Assembly: GCF_010093595.1 (NCBI RefSeq)
Contig: NW_022985437.1
Span: 255,484-319,483 of the forward strand
Reading direction: 5' to 3'
Origin: Mytilinidion resinicola
Taxonomy: Eukaryota > Ascomycota > Dothideomycetes > Mytilinidiales > Mytilinidiaceae
Length of the DNA stretch: 64,000 bases
Positions 32,933-44,383 of the stretch are shown here, piece after piece (the first letter of the stretch is position 1; each line of letters begins with the position of its first letter). A model generated the notes under the pieces. That model did not search any database. It was not told the DNA's origin and saw only the letters and a list, made by a program, of their open reading frames with translations. The position numbers were made by a program, and so were the translations under genes.

Positions 32933-33772
32933 GGTGGGGTAGATGCGGAGCCGTTTCCCAGTGACTTGGTTGAGCGCTGCTGATGGACTACCGATTGGAT
33001 CAAAGGACTGTAAAACAACAGGCTCCAGATACCTACATACTTCTTGGGTATCACTGGGGTATATTGATCGGCTCGGAACGCAGCCCCGCATAATTCGATC
33101 ATGCCCCGGAATTTGGATATCTGGGGTCTGGGGTTGAAGTGGTGATCTTCCTCCGATAGGGTATGGCGACAGTCGGCAATCACGGAAAACATCCTTGAAA
33201 GCCGCGATCCCGGAATTCAGAGATGCAGTGGCCTTTGAAACTATTGGTTCGGGGTTCGAGTCGATTTAAGCTTTTGCGAATACAAGGGTATGAGACTACA
33301 AAGGTAGCGACCCTTGAGAAAAGAAGAGATAATGCACGTTAAGAAGGAATTGTAGAGGTGGTTCATGGGAATCGAATAGATTGCCGAATGCGCTATCACA
33401 TGATTCATATATGACAAACTATTGTCGAAAAATGTATGGAATAGGCTGGAAAGTGGCATCGAATTGCTAATAGATCGAGAAATCGGCACTGTTTTGAAGC
33501 TGGTTGACGTCTCAAAAAGACCTCTGGATGATGCGGTAGCAGAGCCAAGATTGAATTCAAGAGCATAATTTCCAGTTTTTGGCCTTGGTGTTGAATTTGT
33601 AGCCGATATTGCAAACCTCCGTTGAAGAATGGTACTGTAAAAGATTTCCGTTCCCGAATCCACGTAGAGGCGTACTCAGCGTGTTCTACCTTGCAAAGCA
33701 TTGCTACATCGGGAGATGCTAGGTTTTCTTCTAGCTCTTGAGGGTTCTGGGGCGCTATACCAGCATCAGATG
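32933..33772. other. Intergenic region upstream of the sugar porter
   Basis: Promoter side of the sugar-porter gene (minus) and 3' flank of the GNAT gene (minus). Open frames on the minus strand here (for example 33405-33779) are AT-rich and lack family features. Confidence 0.45.
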
Positions 33773-34395
33773 TCACCACAAACAGAGTTGCAAGTAAATT
33801 GTATCAATCCTAAACATGTTAGAGAAAGTGAACGCTTTGGCAATGACAGATCATACCATCGATCGAACTTATGGCCAACCCTTTTCAGATGGCCCATTTG
33901 CTCGAACCCAAACTTCTCGTAATACTCTTTGAGACCAAGACCGTTCTTCCAACCTTGTTCATCTACAGCCATACAGGCGATTAGGTTCCTAACTCTGGCG
34001 TCCTCGTTCCTCGCGACAGTGACGAATTCCGCGTGGTCTTCGGGGTGTTTGAGTACGTCGATCAGCTTTCTTAGCAAAAGAGTGCCCGCCCCTTTCGATC
34101 TATGGTCCGGGTGGCAGAACAGAGATATTTCGACGGTGTGTCTGTATCCACTCAGCCCACTACGGAAGCCAGAAGCGTATGCAAACCCGACAACGTCAGC
34201 CGTCGCATTGTCGACGGCCACGAGATATGGCAAGCCTTGCGAGACAGCCGCCCTAAACTTCGACAGAGCGTCGTCGTCGGTTGCGGGCGTGATGGTGAAG
34301 GTAGTCACGGTGTTGAGGACGTAGAAGGCGTGAATTGCGTTGATCTGGGGGATATCGCCTTCCCTCGCGGCGCGCAACGCAACCTGAGGCGCCAT
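33773..34395 (-). CDS. GNAT acetyltransferase, phosphinothricin N-acetyltransferase-like
   Basis: Two exons (34395-33857, 33809-33773) give 191 aa. It is a single GNAT fold: ALRAAREGDIPQINAIHAFY at the N-terminus, the TVTTF segment typical of the PAT group, HTVEISLFCHPDHRSKGAGT containing the acetyl-CoA pyrophosphate loop (R-x-x-G-x-G-like RSKGAG), and YEKFGFEQMGHLKRVGHKFDRW near the end. The second exon supplies IDTIYLQLCLW, which completes the conserved C-terminal strand and supports the splice. The enzyme would acetylate a small amine (methionine sulfoximine- or phosphinothricin-like compounds, or a natural amino-acid analogue) in the cytosol. It is divergent from the PRPP synthetase gene with 311 bp between start codons. 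Confidence 0.9.
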
Positions 34396-34706
34396 TGGGG
34401 AGTGATGCCGTGCAGTCGACTGAGCTGGCACTTCCGGCGACGATAGCGGCCAATGCATTGGTTCATTGCTCGCAGGGTGGTGGTGCAGGGCGCACAGCAG
34501 CCTCGTATCGCGATCACGCAGCGAGGCAGCGGCCATCAGCGGGCCCAGCTTCGGCTCAACTTGCCCCCGAAGCCCACGCGTGATGATCGTTCTGGGCTCC
34601 CGCTCCCTGCGAGCAAGCGTGGCGGAGAGCGTGGGCGAGCTTCAAATTTCTCCAGCTATTCGCCTCCATCCGTCCCCCGCCCACCGCTCCTCAACCGCCT
34701 CCCACC
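34396..34706. promoter_or_regulatory. Shared divergent promoter region (GNAT / PRPP synthetase)
   Basis: 311 bp separate the two start codons, so both promoters must lie here or overlap the genes. The sequence is C-rich toward the PRPP synthetase side (ctccatccgtcccccgcccaccgctcc just before its ATG). No clear TATA box on either strand. Confidence 0.5.
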
Positions 34707-36512
34707 ATGCGCCACGCCCAGATCTTCTCTGGGTCTTCGCATCCCGCCCTTGTCGACGGCATCTGCGACCGTCTCGGCCAGCGCGTCGGCAAGGCGGAGC
34801 TCAAGAAGTTCAGCAACGGCGAGACGAGTGTGCAGATTCGTGAGTCGCCCTCCTCCAATTGCGCCAGACACTCGCTCAATGTGCACAGAAACGTCAATTC
34901 GAGACCAAGATGTCTTCATCGTGCAGAGCGGCAGCGAGAAGTAGGCTTCCCAGCCCGTCCCGCCGCCCATTTATTGACTGCTCAGGATCAACGACAATGT
35001 CATGGAGCTGCTCATCATGATATCTGCGTGCAAGGGCGGCTCGGCCAGGTCTATCACGGGTCAGCGCATCGCTCAGCTGCTATTTTTTCCGTGCTGACCC
35101 TCCGCAGCCGTCATGCCCTACTTCCCTTACTCCCGCCAATCCAAGAAGAAGTCGCACAGAGGGGCCATAACTGCCAGAATGGTTGCCAACCTACTCCACG
35201 TCGCCGGCGTCAACCATGTCATAACCATTGATCTGCACGCCAGCCAGATGCAGGGCTTCTTCAAGTGCCCTGTCGACAATCTCGTGGCCGAACCCCTCCT
35301 TGCTCGCTGGGTCCGCGCGAACGTATCAAACTGGCAGGAAGCGGTAGTCGTGAGCAAGAACCCTGGTGGTACAAAGCGGGTCACGTCCTTCGCGGATGCT
35401 CTCCAGCTCAACTTCGGCATGGTCACCACCGACCGCCGCAGAACTCGTCCCATGACGTTCAATGAGAGTGCCATCTTCGAGCACTTGACGCTGGATGGTA
35501 CATATGAGACACCGGGATTGAGCGAAGCTGCTCTGGATGCCGAGGCACACATGCCGCCCCTAGAGCCCTCCGCAAGTAACTCTTCTGCGGATGTTGCTAA
35601 GGCACGCGCTAGAACACGGGCGACGTCTGGATCACATGCCAGGCGGCTCGTGAATGGCAGCCTAGAGATACCCTCTAGCCCCTTGTCTAAATCTACTCGC
35701 ATTAACTCTATCTCTAACGAGTCGCCTCCGCTCATGGCTATGCAGCCAGATAAAACCAACGCCTCAACGAGTGAGCCGGATGAAGACGTAGGGGTGGATA
35801 CGGGCGATGAATACACCGACGAGGTTCGTACTTGCCCTTAGAATCACAATGCACCTACTGACCAACCCAGCGTGCTCGCGATGTCATCCATGGCCGCTTA
35901 TTCCAAGGTCATATCGTAGACGAAGAATACCCGTCTCCTGCTATGTCTGCAGTCTCTAGCTCTACGATGCATCGGAATCGACCGCCATCAGACGGCGACG
36001 AAACAATACCCGACCACATGATGTCCTCATTCATGTCCACCGCGTCCTCGTTGCACCAGAATCATAACTCGGACCACCCGCTAGGCGGTACTATAGACGC
36101 CAATGCCAGCGACGAGGAAGAGGAGGAAGACCTTAAAAATCCCGAACTGGAAACAATGGTGACTTTAGTAGGCAAGGTCAGGGATAGACCAGTCTTCATC
36201 ATGGACGACATGATCGACAAACCTGGATCATGGATAGCAGCAGCCGAGACAGTTGTCAAACGTGGTGGTGCGACGAAGGTTTACTGCATGGCCACCCATG
36301 GACTGTTTGGAGGTGATTCGCTGGCAGAACTGGAGGCCTGCGAATGCATCGATGCCGTTGTAGTCACCAACGCCTTCCCAATCCCTCCGTACAAGGCCGC
36401 ACAGACCCGCAAGCTCATCATTCTGTCGGTCGATAATCTGCTCGCGGAGTCAATACGTCGTAACCACCATGGAGAGAGTATGTCCTCACTTTACGTCGGG
36501 CATTACGATTGA
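34707..36512 (+). CDS. Ribose-phosphate pyrophosphokinase subunit with long insert (Prs1/Prs5 type)
   Basis: Five exons (34707-34839, 34889-34940, 34986-35059, 35108-35823, 35871-36512) give 538 aa. The N-terminal half is a normal PRPP synthetase (GSSHPALVDGICDRLG, FSNGETSVQI, YFPYSRQSKKKSHRGAIT, DLHASQMQGFF). After LNFGMVTTDRR, at about residue 197, a ~220-residue insert rich in Ser, Glu, Asp and Arg intervenes before the fold resumes at VGKVRDRPVFIMDDMIDKPGSW. Yeast Prs1 and Prs5 have such non-homologous regions, and yeast Prs1's starts at a matching place. The PRPP-binding loop reads DDMIDKPGSW instead of the usual D-T-G/A-G-T form, suggesting a structural or regulatory subunit working with a catalytic partner. 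PRPP feeds nucleotide, histidine and tryptophan synthesis; Prs1/Prs5 also affect cell-wall integrity signalling. Confidence 0.9.
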
Positions 36513-37446
36513 TACGATAGCAAACAACCCGGATTACTTTGGTGAGTGTATAGTGCAGTCTTTTGATCTCGTCGGACAGTCTCAATGGTGCGGCAGCTTT
36601 ACCATCACGATTATGGCAGTTTCAGCGTGGCGCTTCAGGTGTTTTCTTTGCAGACCCTCGGGATTTTCCAGCTCTATGGCTTTAAGCTTGGCTGCAAAGG
36701 ATTACGTACGCCTCACGGCATAGGTGTACATGGAGTTTATGACCAGAAACGGAATCACCTTGTACTAAAACAGGTTTACGAGTAAGTAGCGAAAAGATTT
36801 CAAACACCATATCACTCGTGGATTGCCTTCGAGGAGTACGAAATGGGTACTCTCCATGGCCGTCTCTTTATCTGACAACGGGAAGGTTGTCTTTCACCAG
36901 CGATGTGGGACCTTGGGTTCTGCAGGAGTTCCATCTACGTCGGATGGCTTTCCTAACGGAGCGCTGGAAGATTGATGATGCTCCTCTGGCTCTCTTTAGG
37001 GGGAACAGGGATTGGTCGAGAATAGAAAGCATAGCATTCGCTGCGGGGAAACCTGTGTGGATGTCTGTGCAAGAGAACTTCTTGAACATGAATTCTGAGT
37101 AGCGGATTGCAGCTGTCTCTTGTGTCCGCTGGTTGTTCTAATTTCAAAGTCTTATATGCCAGCCTAGAAGTACCTGACGTCGGGTTCTTTGTGAACCTTT
37201 TCGTGAAGATCGACTCAGTTCTAGCTTTACAATACTCCGTCTCCGATTGCAACGGACAGACTTTGCTTTGTGTTCAAGTTATCTGCATCCCGATCTCTTC
37301 TCAAGCAACGGAAGACCCTTGCTGCTTATGTCATCTTTTGCTCCACACAGGACTCCAGAAGTGCAGCTACCTAAATCTAATGAACTATAGACTTCAACCC
37401 CACTCCCTAACTAGCTTGATCCATCTGCTACTGGGACTACAATCAG
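36513..37446. other. Intergenic region between PRPP synthetase and the F-box pseudogene
   Basis: Several short open frames (for example 36818-37102 and 37107-37451, plus) but no recognisable domain. The right end contains ctaactagc...caatcag, which could be the branch point and acceptor of a lost intron in front of the F-box pseudogene. Confidence 0.4.
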
Positions 37447-38819
37447 CATGACGATACACCTAGATCAGTTCAGCCTCCATTAGAGCTGCTCGGAAAAGCA
37501 TCTCAATGTCTCACAAAATCAGAAAACGAATCGTTCCGACTGTGTTGCAGAAAATTCTCTTATGCTTCAACAAGGAACACCTTTTCTTCGTTACGCCTGG
37601 CCATAGATAATGGCATTGAAGATGCTTCGTCGACGGCTCTAGAATGCCTGAAAGCTTTTGGGTTACTAAAGCACGTACATCGCGTCTGTCTGAATACCGC
37701 GAAGACATGCAACGGGTTGTCGGTCAGTCGCGATATCAAGAACTTACGTGATAGAAATCCGACTGACACAATTTCTCTGAAGTGCCGTCCCTGTCTTCTG
37801 TTTACTAAAGCTATCGACATGATATCGATGCTTGAGACGTTCCCTAACGCCAAAAATGTTGAACTTGTTTTCAGCAGCCCGGACTACGCGAACAGGCTGA
37901 CTCCGCAGAGTAGCGAGAACCGATCTCGGCTTCTCGGGCACTTGTTCAGGCAACTCGCGATGAAAGGTCACCAGGACTGGGGCCAGATAGTACGCGAACT
38001 CGAGCTTACGAACTTGTTGAGCAAGTCCCGATTCGACGGCAGGCACTCAAGTACGATCTCGAATGACATCAAAAGAGCTCTAAAGCGCCTTACATCTTTA
38101 TGCCTTCTATCATTAACGAAGTCTTTGAGAGTCCCTCGAGAGACAAAGTTTGGCTACCCTAGTATGATATTTTCGTAGCTCTGTTAGCATCTCAACTAAT
38201 GAAGACAGTGTCTTTTACTTCATGAGAAGACTGCCAGAGGTTTTGCTAAAGCCTACGGCATCAAGCCTTCGTCGTCTTGTATTATATTCAGGTACTCTTT
38301 CGGGTTCTGCCCGAAGCTTGACTTGCAAGGTGTTCACTTCCCGCACCTTCAAACCGTAGCTTTCGGCCGTTACACTTTGTCCCATCAATGGCAATCGACT
38401 GGATCCTATCACACCATCAAACTCTATGTGCTCTCTATCTAGACAACTTTTGCATTCTTTACGGTATAATGTTGTACGGCGACCAGGACCCGGAAGGTTA
38501 CTTCCTCGGTCCAGAACTTTCCCAATCCTAACTGTTTCGCGTCTTCCAACAGAAGCTCCCGAAACTTACACAATTCCGATTCGGGTACAGCGATGTCTAG
38601 GAGAATTGGGACGACAACGCTCCACCGCCAGAAATGGAAACGATGAAGATATGCATTCACGAGGAATGATATATGCTGTTCGATCAAAGGATGGGGATGT
38701 ATCAGCACACTTCATCGATCGTGCACGAAGCGGACGATTGCCCATTTAGAAACCCTTTGGAAGATGGCGATTCCGAGGACTTGGAAGCACTTATCACAGT
38801 TCTCGAGGCGATCGGATAG
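37447..38819 (+). pseudogene. Decayed F-box / leucine-rich-repeat-like gene
   Basis: An F-box is legible at the left end (PPLELLGKASQCLTKSENES then FRLCCRKFS). LRR-like text follows (LECLKAFGLLKHVHRVCL, LLKPTASSLRRLVLYSGTL, CPKLDLQGVHFPHLQTVAF, DWILSHHQTLCALYLDN, QKLPKLTQFRFGYSDV), in the order usual for the large F-box families of filamentous ascomycetes. It is broken: no in-frame ATG precedes the F-box (nearest upstream codon in frame is a stop near 37424); the frame slips near 38295 and again near 38397, each as a one-base loss would cause; and three in-frame stops follow at 38529 (TAA), 38598 (TAG) and 38667 (TGA, in EE*YM, possibly an old CGA). Intact relatives feed targets to SCF ubiquitin ligase. 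Confidence 0.8.
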
Positions 38820-39084
38820 CTTGTAATGAAACGATTGCTGGAAGAATCGTAGGAGTTACAGCGGTGTGGCGCGGCACCGCATGGTTCAATCGAGCCGGAA
38901 GTCCCAATCTCTGACCTGCACTGCTTGAGATTGTCGGGTGACGAAATAGTTGGGCCGATGTGGAGAGCTTGACATGGGATAGTGGAGGGGAAGCGAATAA
39001 TACTATTGGGCTTGAAGAATTTTGCAAATACAGGCATGTGATTTATGCTGAAGTAAGTATTTGAGTGAATCTCCCGTGTGAAAT

Positions 39085-39414
39085 TTGAAGAAATTGAATT
39101 ATGTAGGGCGTTGCCTGTTCTGGGAGGCTGCACTACCCTCGGTACTTTTGACACCAAGACTGAATTGGCTCCAGCATGCTAGTCATGTCATTCGTGCTGT
39201 CAAATCGTCTAGTCTGCAATTAGATGACATATCTGACTACTCTAACGCAAGTGCTGTGGAAGTCTCCTCGGATTGGTTGGATCTTGAAGCCACCGTCAAG
39301 TTTCTACGAGATCATCCAGAAACCGCAAAAGGTATCGCACGAAGGCAGAGAGCGGTAATGACGGAGCAAGACATTTGTCGCTGGTTGTGGAAACGTGCTA
39401 TTAGCGGGCTTTGA
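39085..39414 (+). pseudogene. Possible C-terminal fragment of a GT90 (CAP10-like) glycosyltransferase
   Basis: 109-codon open frame. Its second half, SDWLDLEATVKFLRDHPETA then KGIARRQRAVMTEQDICRWLW, follows the pattern of the C-terminal end of fungal GT90/CAP10 proteins (a DL-x-x-x-V-x-x-L-x-x-H/N-P segment, an IA-x-R-Q-R helix, then a Cys/Trp helix). No catalytic domain lies upstream, only the F-box pseudogene and 260 bp of non-coding sequence, so if the match is right this is a stranded fragment. The alternative is a chance ORF. Confidence 0.4.
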
Positions 39415-39879
39415 TACGAGGATGGAGCAAAGTTGCTGTGGCCAGTGAGAGCGATGATGGAAGGGGGTGGGGGACCGTGGAGGAGTTAAATGGACGACAT
39501 TTAGCGCGCTACTTGGAGTACTTTTTGAAGGAACAGTGAACAGTGCTACCTTAACCGTCTTGTCAACAGAGTGTTTGCTCGTTTGAGAATACCTCCAAGG
39601 CCCTTAATGTTTGAACTAAGAATATGAGCAGATTCATGATGTAGTACATGTAGGTATCATGCACGGATGCTTGCAAATCTGGAGAACCCCGGTACCCCTG
39701 TATCGGGCCCTCGCGGATGGTCTTCCCCACACATGTTAACTACCCCAGTCAGCTCTGCCACTCGGAATCTCCATGATGAGATCCCGAGCCGGGCTGGCAA
39801 CCTCACCACACCTCATCTTTCCTCCTGAACACCTACTACCTCTAGCACCACCTCTTCATAAGTGTTTAACCCCACAAGT
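39415..39879. other. Upstream region of the bZIP gene
   Basis: Promoter side of the bZIP gene, with a C-rich leader (ctcctgaacacctactacctctagcaccacc) just before the ATG at 39880. No coding signal. Confidence 0.5.
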
Positions 39880-41720
39880 ATGGGACGCGGACAGCGAGAA
39901 GTAAATCTTGATGATCAAGACGGCAGGGCGGACTCGGAAAAGCAACGGCGGGAGAGGAAACGGGCGCAGAACCGGCGCTCCCAGCAATGCTTTAGAGAAC
40001 GACAGGGTATAGCGCTATACCTTCTTCGACGCTAAATAGCGCTATTCTAACCTGTTGTTCTATCTAGCTGCTCGAATCCAAGAGTTGACGGACATGGTAG
40101 AAGAGCTGAAGAAACAGTCCAACACTTCGTCCAATAATGACGGACAAAATCGCGTTGATTTACTTAAGGTCAATAGATCCCGCCTAAAACGACGACCTAC
40201 GCTAAATGAGAGGCTTTACATAGGAGAATCAAGAACTAAGACAAGCGCTGCTGAGCATGCGAAAGAGTTTACTTAGTTTGTCGTCGGCTGCCGCTTTTAG
40301 TGCTGGTACGCCCCGCCGTCTTCCAAGTCATATTCAACATTGAATGCTAATGGTTGTTCTCCGGAAAGACTCGGACGTACTCAAGCGCATATTAAACAAG
40401 CCAGGAGTACAAAAAGCCGAAAGCCACGACGCCGAGTCGCCACAAACCGAGGGCACCGAAGACATACTTTTTGCGCCATTGGAACCCTTAGCTTCGAAAA
40501 ACCAGATTCCCGCCAACGTCTTTCCAGATGCGCCACCCCCAGGAAGCTTTGAAATAACAGGAGATACTGCACAAGCGTTCGATGCTTTCCTCAACAACGA
40601 CAGGTTCTTCGAAGAGATGAATCTAGTCGCATCGAACAAGCTCATGGGAAATGTCGGCGCATATAAGCAAAATGATCCACCCAACGTGAGCAATCTGTCT
40701 TCTGGGTTCTCAGCAAACAGCCTCTACAACCTCATATCCAACCATCCAGGCCCCATCATTGAATCTGGCTACCTCCACAACGTGCCAACACAACCGGGAA
40801 TGGCAAATTCCGGAACACAAACCAAGGGACGCACATCTGGAGGCTCACTTACTACCCTTGAGTCGGTCATAGAGGAGGTTCTCTCTACGATGAAGTTTCA
40901 TGCGATAAGAGACCGACTTGAGATTCCACGGTCAACGCTATCTCTTTCCCCAGAGGAGATTGAGATCTTTGATAGCTACACGCGCACTGGCGTTACTTCT
41001 CTTGCAGTACGGGCTTTCTTGAAAAGCACTCATCTTGGCGGATATACTCGTGTGATGGTAAGTTTCTATTGCTAGCTTTGATTGATATGTGCGTCAAGTG
41101 TAGCTAATGCTTGGCCTCCTTAGGGTTTCGCGGGGCTTGTAGAAAGCATCATGCAATGGCGAATGGCACCAACTAGCGAGAACCGGGCCAAAATACCTCA
41201 TCCATTCACGCCTACCGTCCTTCAGCAACGATTCACCGATCACCATCCGGCCATCGATTTCATGACATGGGGAGACCTTCGAGATCAGCTACTCCTTTAC
41301 GTCAACCTGGATAGCGTCGACCTCAACAAACTCCTTTACGACTCTGTCCGATGTGTCGTTCGGGAGTTTCAGCAGCTTCAACTTGCAGTTCCGGTGTTAG
41401 ATACAGTTGCCTACATAGCGATTACACATGGTGCTGTGTCAACTAAGGCGACGACAGCGACGAATGAAACCTATGGCCCCAACTATGAACTCAAGGATGA
41501 AAGTCATATGCAGGCGGTGGTCGACCGAATTCATAAGTATGGATTTGACAAGCTCGAAGAACGCAAGATTTCTCCCACCTTTGGGGTGGCCTATCCATTC
41601 TTGGACATCTCGAACAGTAAGGTCTCCCGCACGCTTCCTACTGGCACTTGCTAACAATAGCGTCTAGCTGTCACCAAGATGCCCGTGGTGGACTACAGGT
41701 CTATCCAAAGCTGCTTTTGA
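39880..41720 (+). CDS. bZIP transcription factor with DUF3425 domain
   Basis: Six exons (39880-40006, 40068-40168, 40224-40305, 40369-41057, 41124-41616, 41668-41720) give 514 aa. The basic region reads KRAQNRRSQQCFRER, joined across intron 1 to a leucine zipper (ARIQELTDMVEELKK), which continues across intron 2 into VDLLKENQELRQALLSM. The C-terminal half (IPHPFTPTVLQQRFTDHHPA, IDFMTWGDLRDQLLLYV) is the DUF3425 domain found on fungal bZIP factors. It would bind DNA as a dimer in the nucleus; targets cannot be inferred. The basic region is unusual: the common form after N-R is A-A/A-Q-x-A-F-R, here it is S-Q-Q-C-F-R, with a cysteine on the DNA face. Intron 2 uses a GTCAAT donor, so that junction is the least certain, though it restores the zipper. 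Confidence 0.85.
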
Positions 41721-43160
41721 GGCGCTAAAGATCTCTACTTCGGATCCCCAAGGTTGGCATCGCTGCGTCGAAGGGCAATTGTCCGAGAAAGAGCCGGCAG
41801 GGCCTTGACCTAGGCGTATGCACGAACTACGAGGTCGATACCGCAAACCTTGTCCCGTTTGGGTATACCTCAATGGGCATTGCGAACTAACTAGCTGATC
41901 TCAATATCGGACTACGGCGTCGGTCCGTGCGCACGGAGCCAAATTTAGGTAACGTTGAGGTGGTTGGGGCGCTACGATCCGGGAGATCTTCGCCCGTGGT
42001 TACCGATCCCGAGATGTGCTCCGACCCGGTCGTCGACGTCTGGAAGCAGTGCACGTTCTGGAGGTGCAGTACATTGCCGCAGAAGACGAGCACGAGCCGT
42101 GGCGTGCTTGGTGCGCTGCGACTGCTGACGAGAGTGGGAAGGAACGGCAGATAAGAGTGCAGCATTTTGAGCAAGCCACGAAGCTTGGAGAGACTGCAGA
42201 CACGCGCTGACAGAATCGGTGCCATCACGGTCAGTTTCGCCACGCGGGAACATGGAGGAGTATTGAGGACTCGAGGGAGCACAGTTCAGTAACAGATCAA
42301 GCATTCAAGAGTGCTTAGAGTTATGTCCCGCAGCGAAGTTTTCGAAGTGTTGTGCACGGTCTAGTTCTGAGGCGTGCCACGCCCTCGTCTTTGGGACTGC
42401 AGAACAACTCACGCCAGTGGCTGTTACATCGCTGCTGGGCGCAGAAAGGCTCTTGACATGGAGCGGGAGTGCAGTGATGCTTCTCGCTAAGCAAAACAAG
42501 GGCTTGATAAGCCTCCTGGCTCTCACCGTCCTGGGACTGATCGGCAAGCCAAGCTCGTCATCACCCGCTCGCTGGTGCCAGCGGCCAGAGAATCTGCTCC
42601 TTCGTGCTCACAGCCGGCCGCGGGTCCTGCTCCCTCATAGTCTGATGTGGGCATGCTACCGCCGGTCGGACTCCACGGGTGCAAGCACATGCTCTGCGCC
42701 GCTGCCGGGTCAACGGGCGTGAAGCGCATGGGGTCCCTGTGCGTGTCAGCCCGAGCATGCCAAGTGCAGCGCAGTGCGTCTCGGATGGTTGCAAATCCGG
42801 CGCCACACAACAAGCTTAACTTAGGCGCTCGAATGGTGGTCCGACAGGTGCAGTTCCAGGTGCATCCCACGCCTCGTTCGGGCCACCGAGTCTACGTTAG
42901 CGGGGCCCTCCCAGCGCGCCTTAGACCTCCGACGTCTCTCTGCTGCCGCTTCTAGAAAGGCCCTCCTCGTGTCCTTGCGCGTCTTCGTCGTTTGCTCCTC
43001 TGCCAAGAGCAAGGCTTGCGTTTGACCTGGACCCCGGAAATGGCGCTATGATGTGAGCCCGAGTCCATAAGTCCGAGAGCTTCCCGTCGTACAGCCTGTG
43101 CATTGGCCCCGTCTCTTCCGCCCTCTCCTCTGCTCCCCCCACTCCCTCGCTCTGCCCGCC
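41721..43160. other. Intergenic region between the bZIP and PGC1-like genes
   Basis: 1.4 kb of GC-rich sequence with short open frames on both strands and no recognisable product or splice chain. The last ~100 bp before 43161 are pyrimidine-rich and are probably the leader of the phospholipase gene. Confidence 0.4.
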
Positions 43161-44383
43161 ATGGACCGCGAAGACATTACAGCAGAGACTCCGCTTATGG
43201 AGCACATGGTCATCCCGCCAGTCTTCAAGTCAATTTCCCGCAACGCTGACAAGTTGGTGGAATCGCAATCGCGGCCTCCACTTGTAGACTTTCCAACTCG
43301 TGCGGACTGCCTACTGGCCGTGTAATTTCTGCTTGCTAATATCTGGAAAGCTTCATTTACATTTGCAAAGAAGGATGTCAGTGGGCGGCGGCTCCCACAA
43401 GCTATCGCCCACCGTGGGTACAAGGCCAAATTCCCTGAGAACACCATGGGCGCCTTCAAGGGAGCTGTCGAAGTTGGAGCACATGCCATAGAGACTGACA
43501 TCCACCTGACCAAGGACGGAGTGGTTGTGCTATCGCATGTGAGCTTCCATTTGGAGACGTGATAGAATGGCTGTACTGATCTCGTCCAGGACGCCGACCT
43601 CAAGAGGTGTTTTGGGAGACCAGAGAAGATAATAGACTGCGACTGGAAACTTTTGAGCGATTTGCAGACGCTCAAGGAACCTCACCAACACATGCCGCGG
43701 CTTTCCGATCTTTTGGAATATCTCGCGCAGCCTGGTTTGGAAGACATTTGGGTGCTCCTGGACATCAAGGTGCGTGACATTATTATTTTTCAAATCTTAT
43801 ATACTAATGCGAACAGATGGATAATGACGCCGACGACGTAATGCGTTTGATTGGCCAGACTATTCGAAGTGTCACTCCTTCCGACAAACGTCCATGGAGC
43901 TCCCGCATCATGCTTGGCTGCTGGGCTGCGAAGTACATACCATTATGCAGCGACTACATCCCAGGCTTTCCCATCACTCACATTGGATTCTCTATTCTTT
44001 ACGCACGCCATTTCTGGAACGTCCCGAATGCGGGTTTCAATATGCTCCAACAGATTCTAATGACCCCATGGGGAAGCGCATTCATCAAGAAGGCCAAATC
44101 CCACGAACGACCAATCTTCGCCTGGACTGTCAATGATGAGAAGAGAATGAGGTGGGGAATTAGGAAAGAGCTAGACGGCATAATAACGGATGATCCAAAG
44201 CTCTTCTTGGAAGTTCGCAAAGGGTGGCATGAGGGAATGAAGGACGGCTTCGGATTCATGCTTTGGTACGATATCTTGAAGATCAACATTTTAGCACTGG
44301 TATTCGGCTTCTTGTTCTGGAGGAAAATGAAGGGTTCAGAAGACAAGAAGCCTCTTAAAAGACGAGTCACAGAGGAACAGTGA
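43161..44383 (+). CDS. Glycerophosphodiester phosphodiesterase-family phospholipase, PGC1-like
   Basis: Four exons (43161-43299, 43351-43538, 43590-43769, 43817-44383) give 357 aa. The GDPD catalytic core is clear: [16 protein letters not shown], then [19 protein letters not shown] and DADLKR, with the HRG histidine, the ET-D acidic pair and the later His expected in this TIM-barrel family. The C-terminus has one hydrophobic helix ([19 protein letters not shown]) followed by a basic tail, as in yeast Pgc1, which degrades phosphatidylglycerol and limits its level. A membrane-anchored PG-specific phospholipase C role is inferred from that layout. A ~50-residue N-terminal extension precedes the core; the join to it uses a GTGCGG donor at 43300, so the first exon is less certain than the rest. 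Confidence 0.85.
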
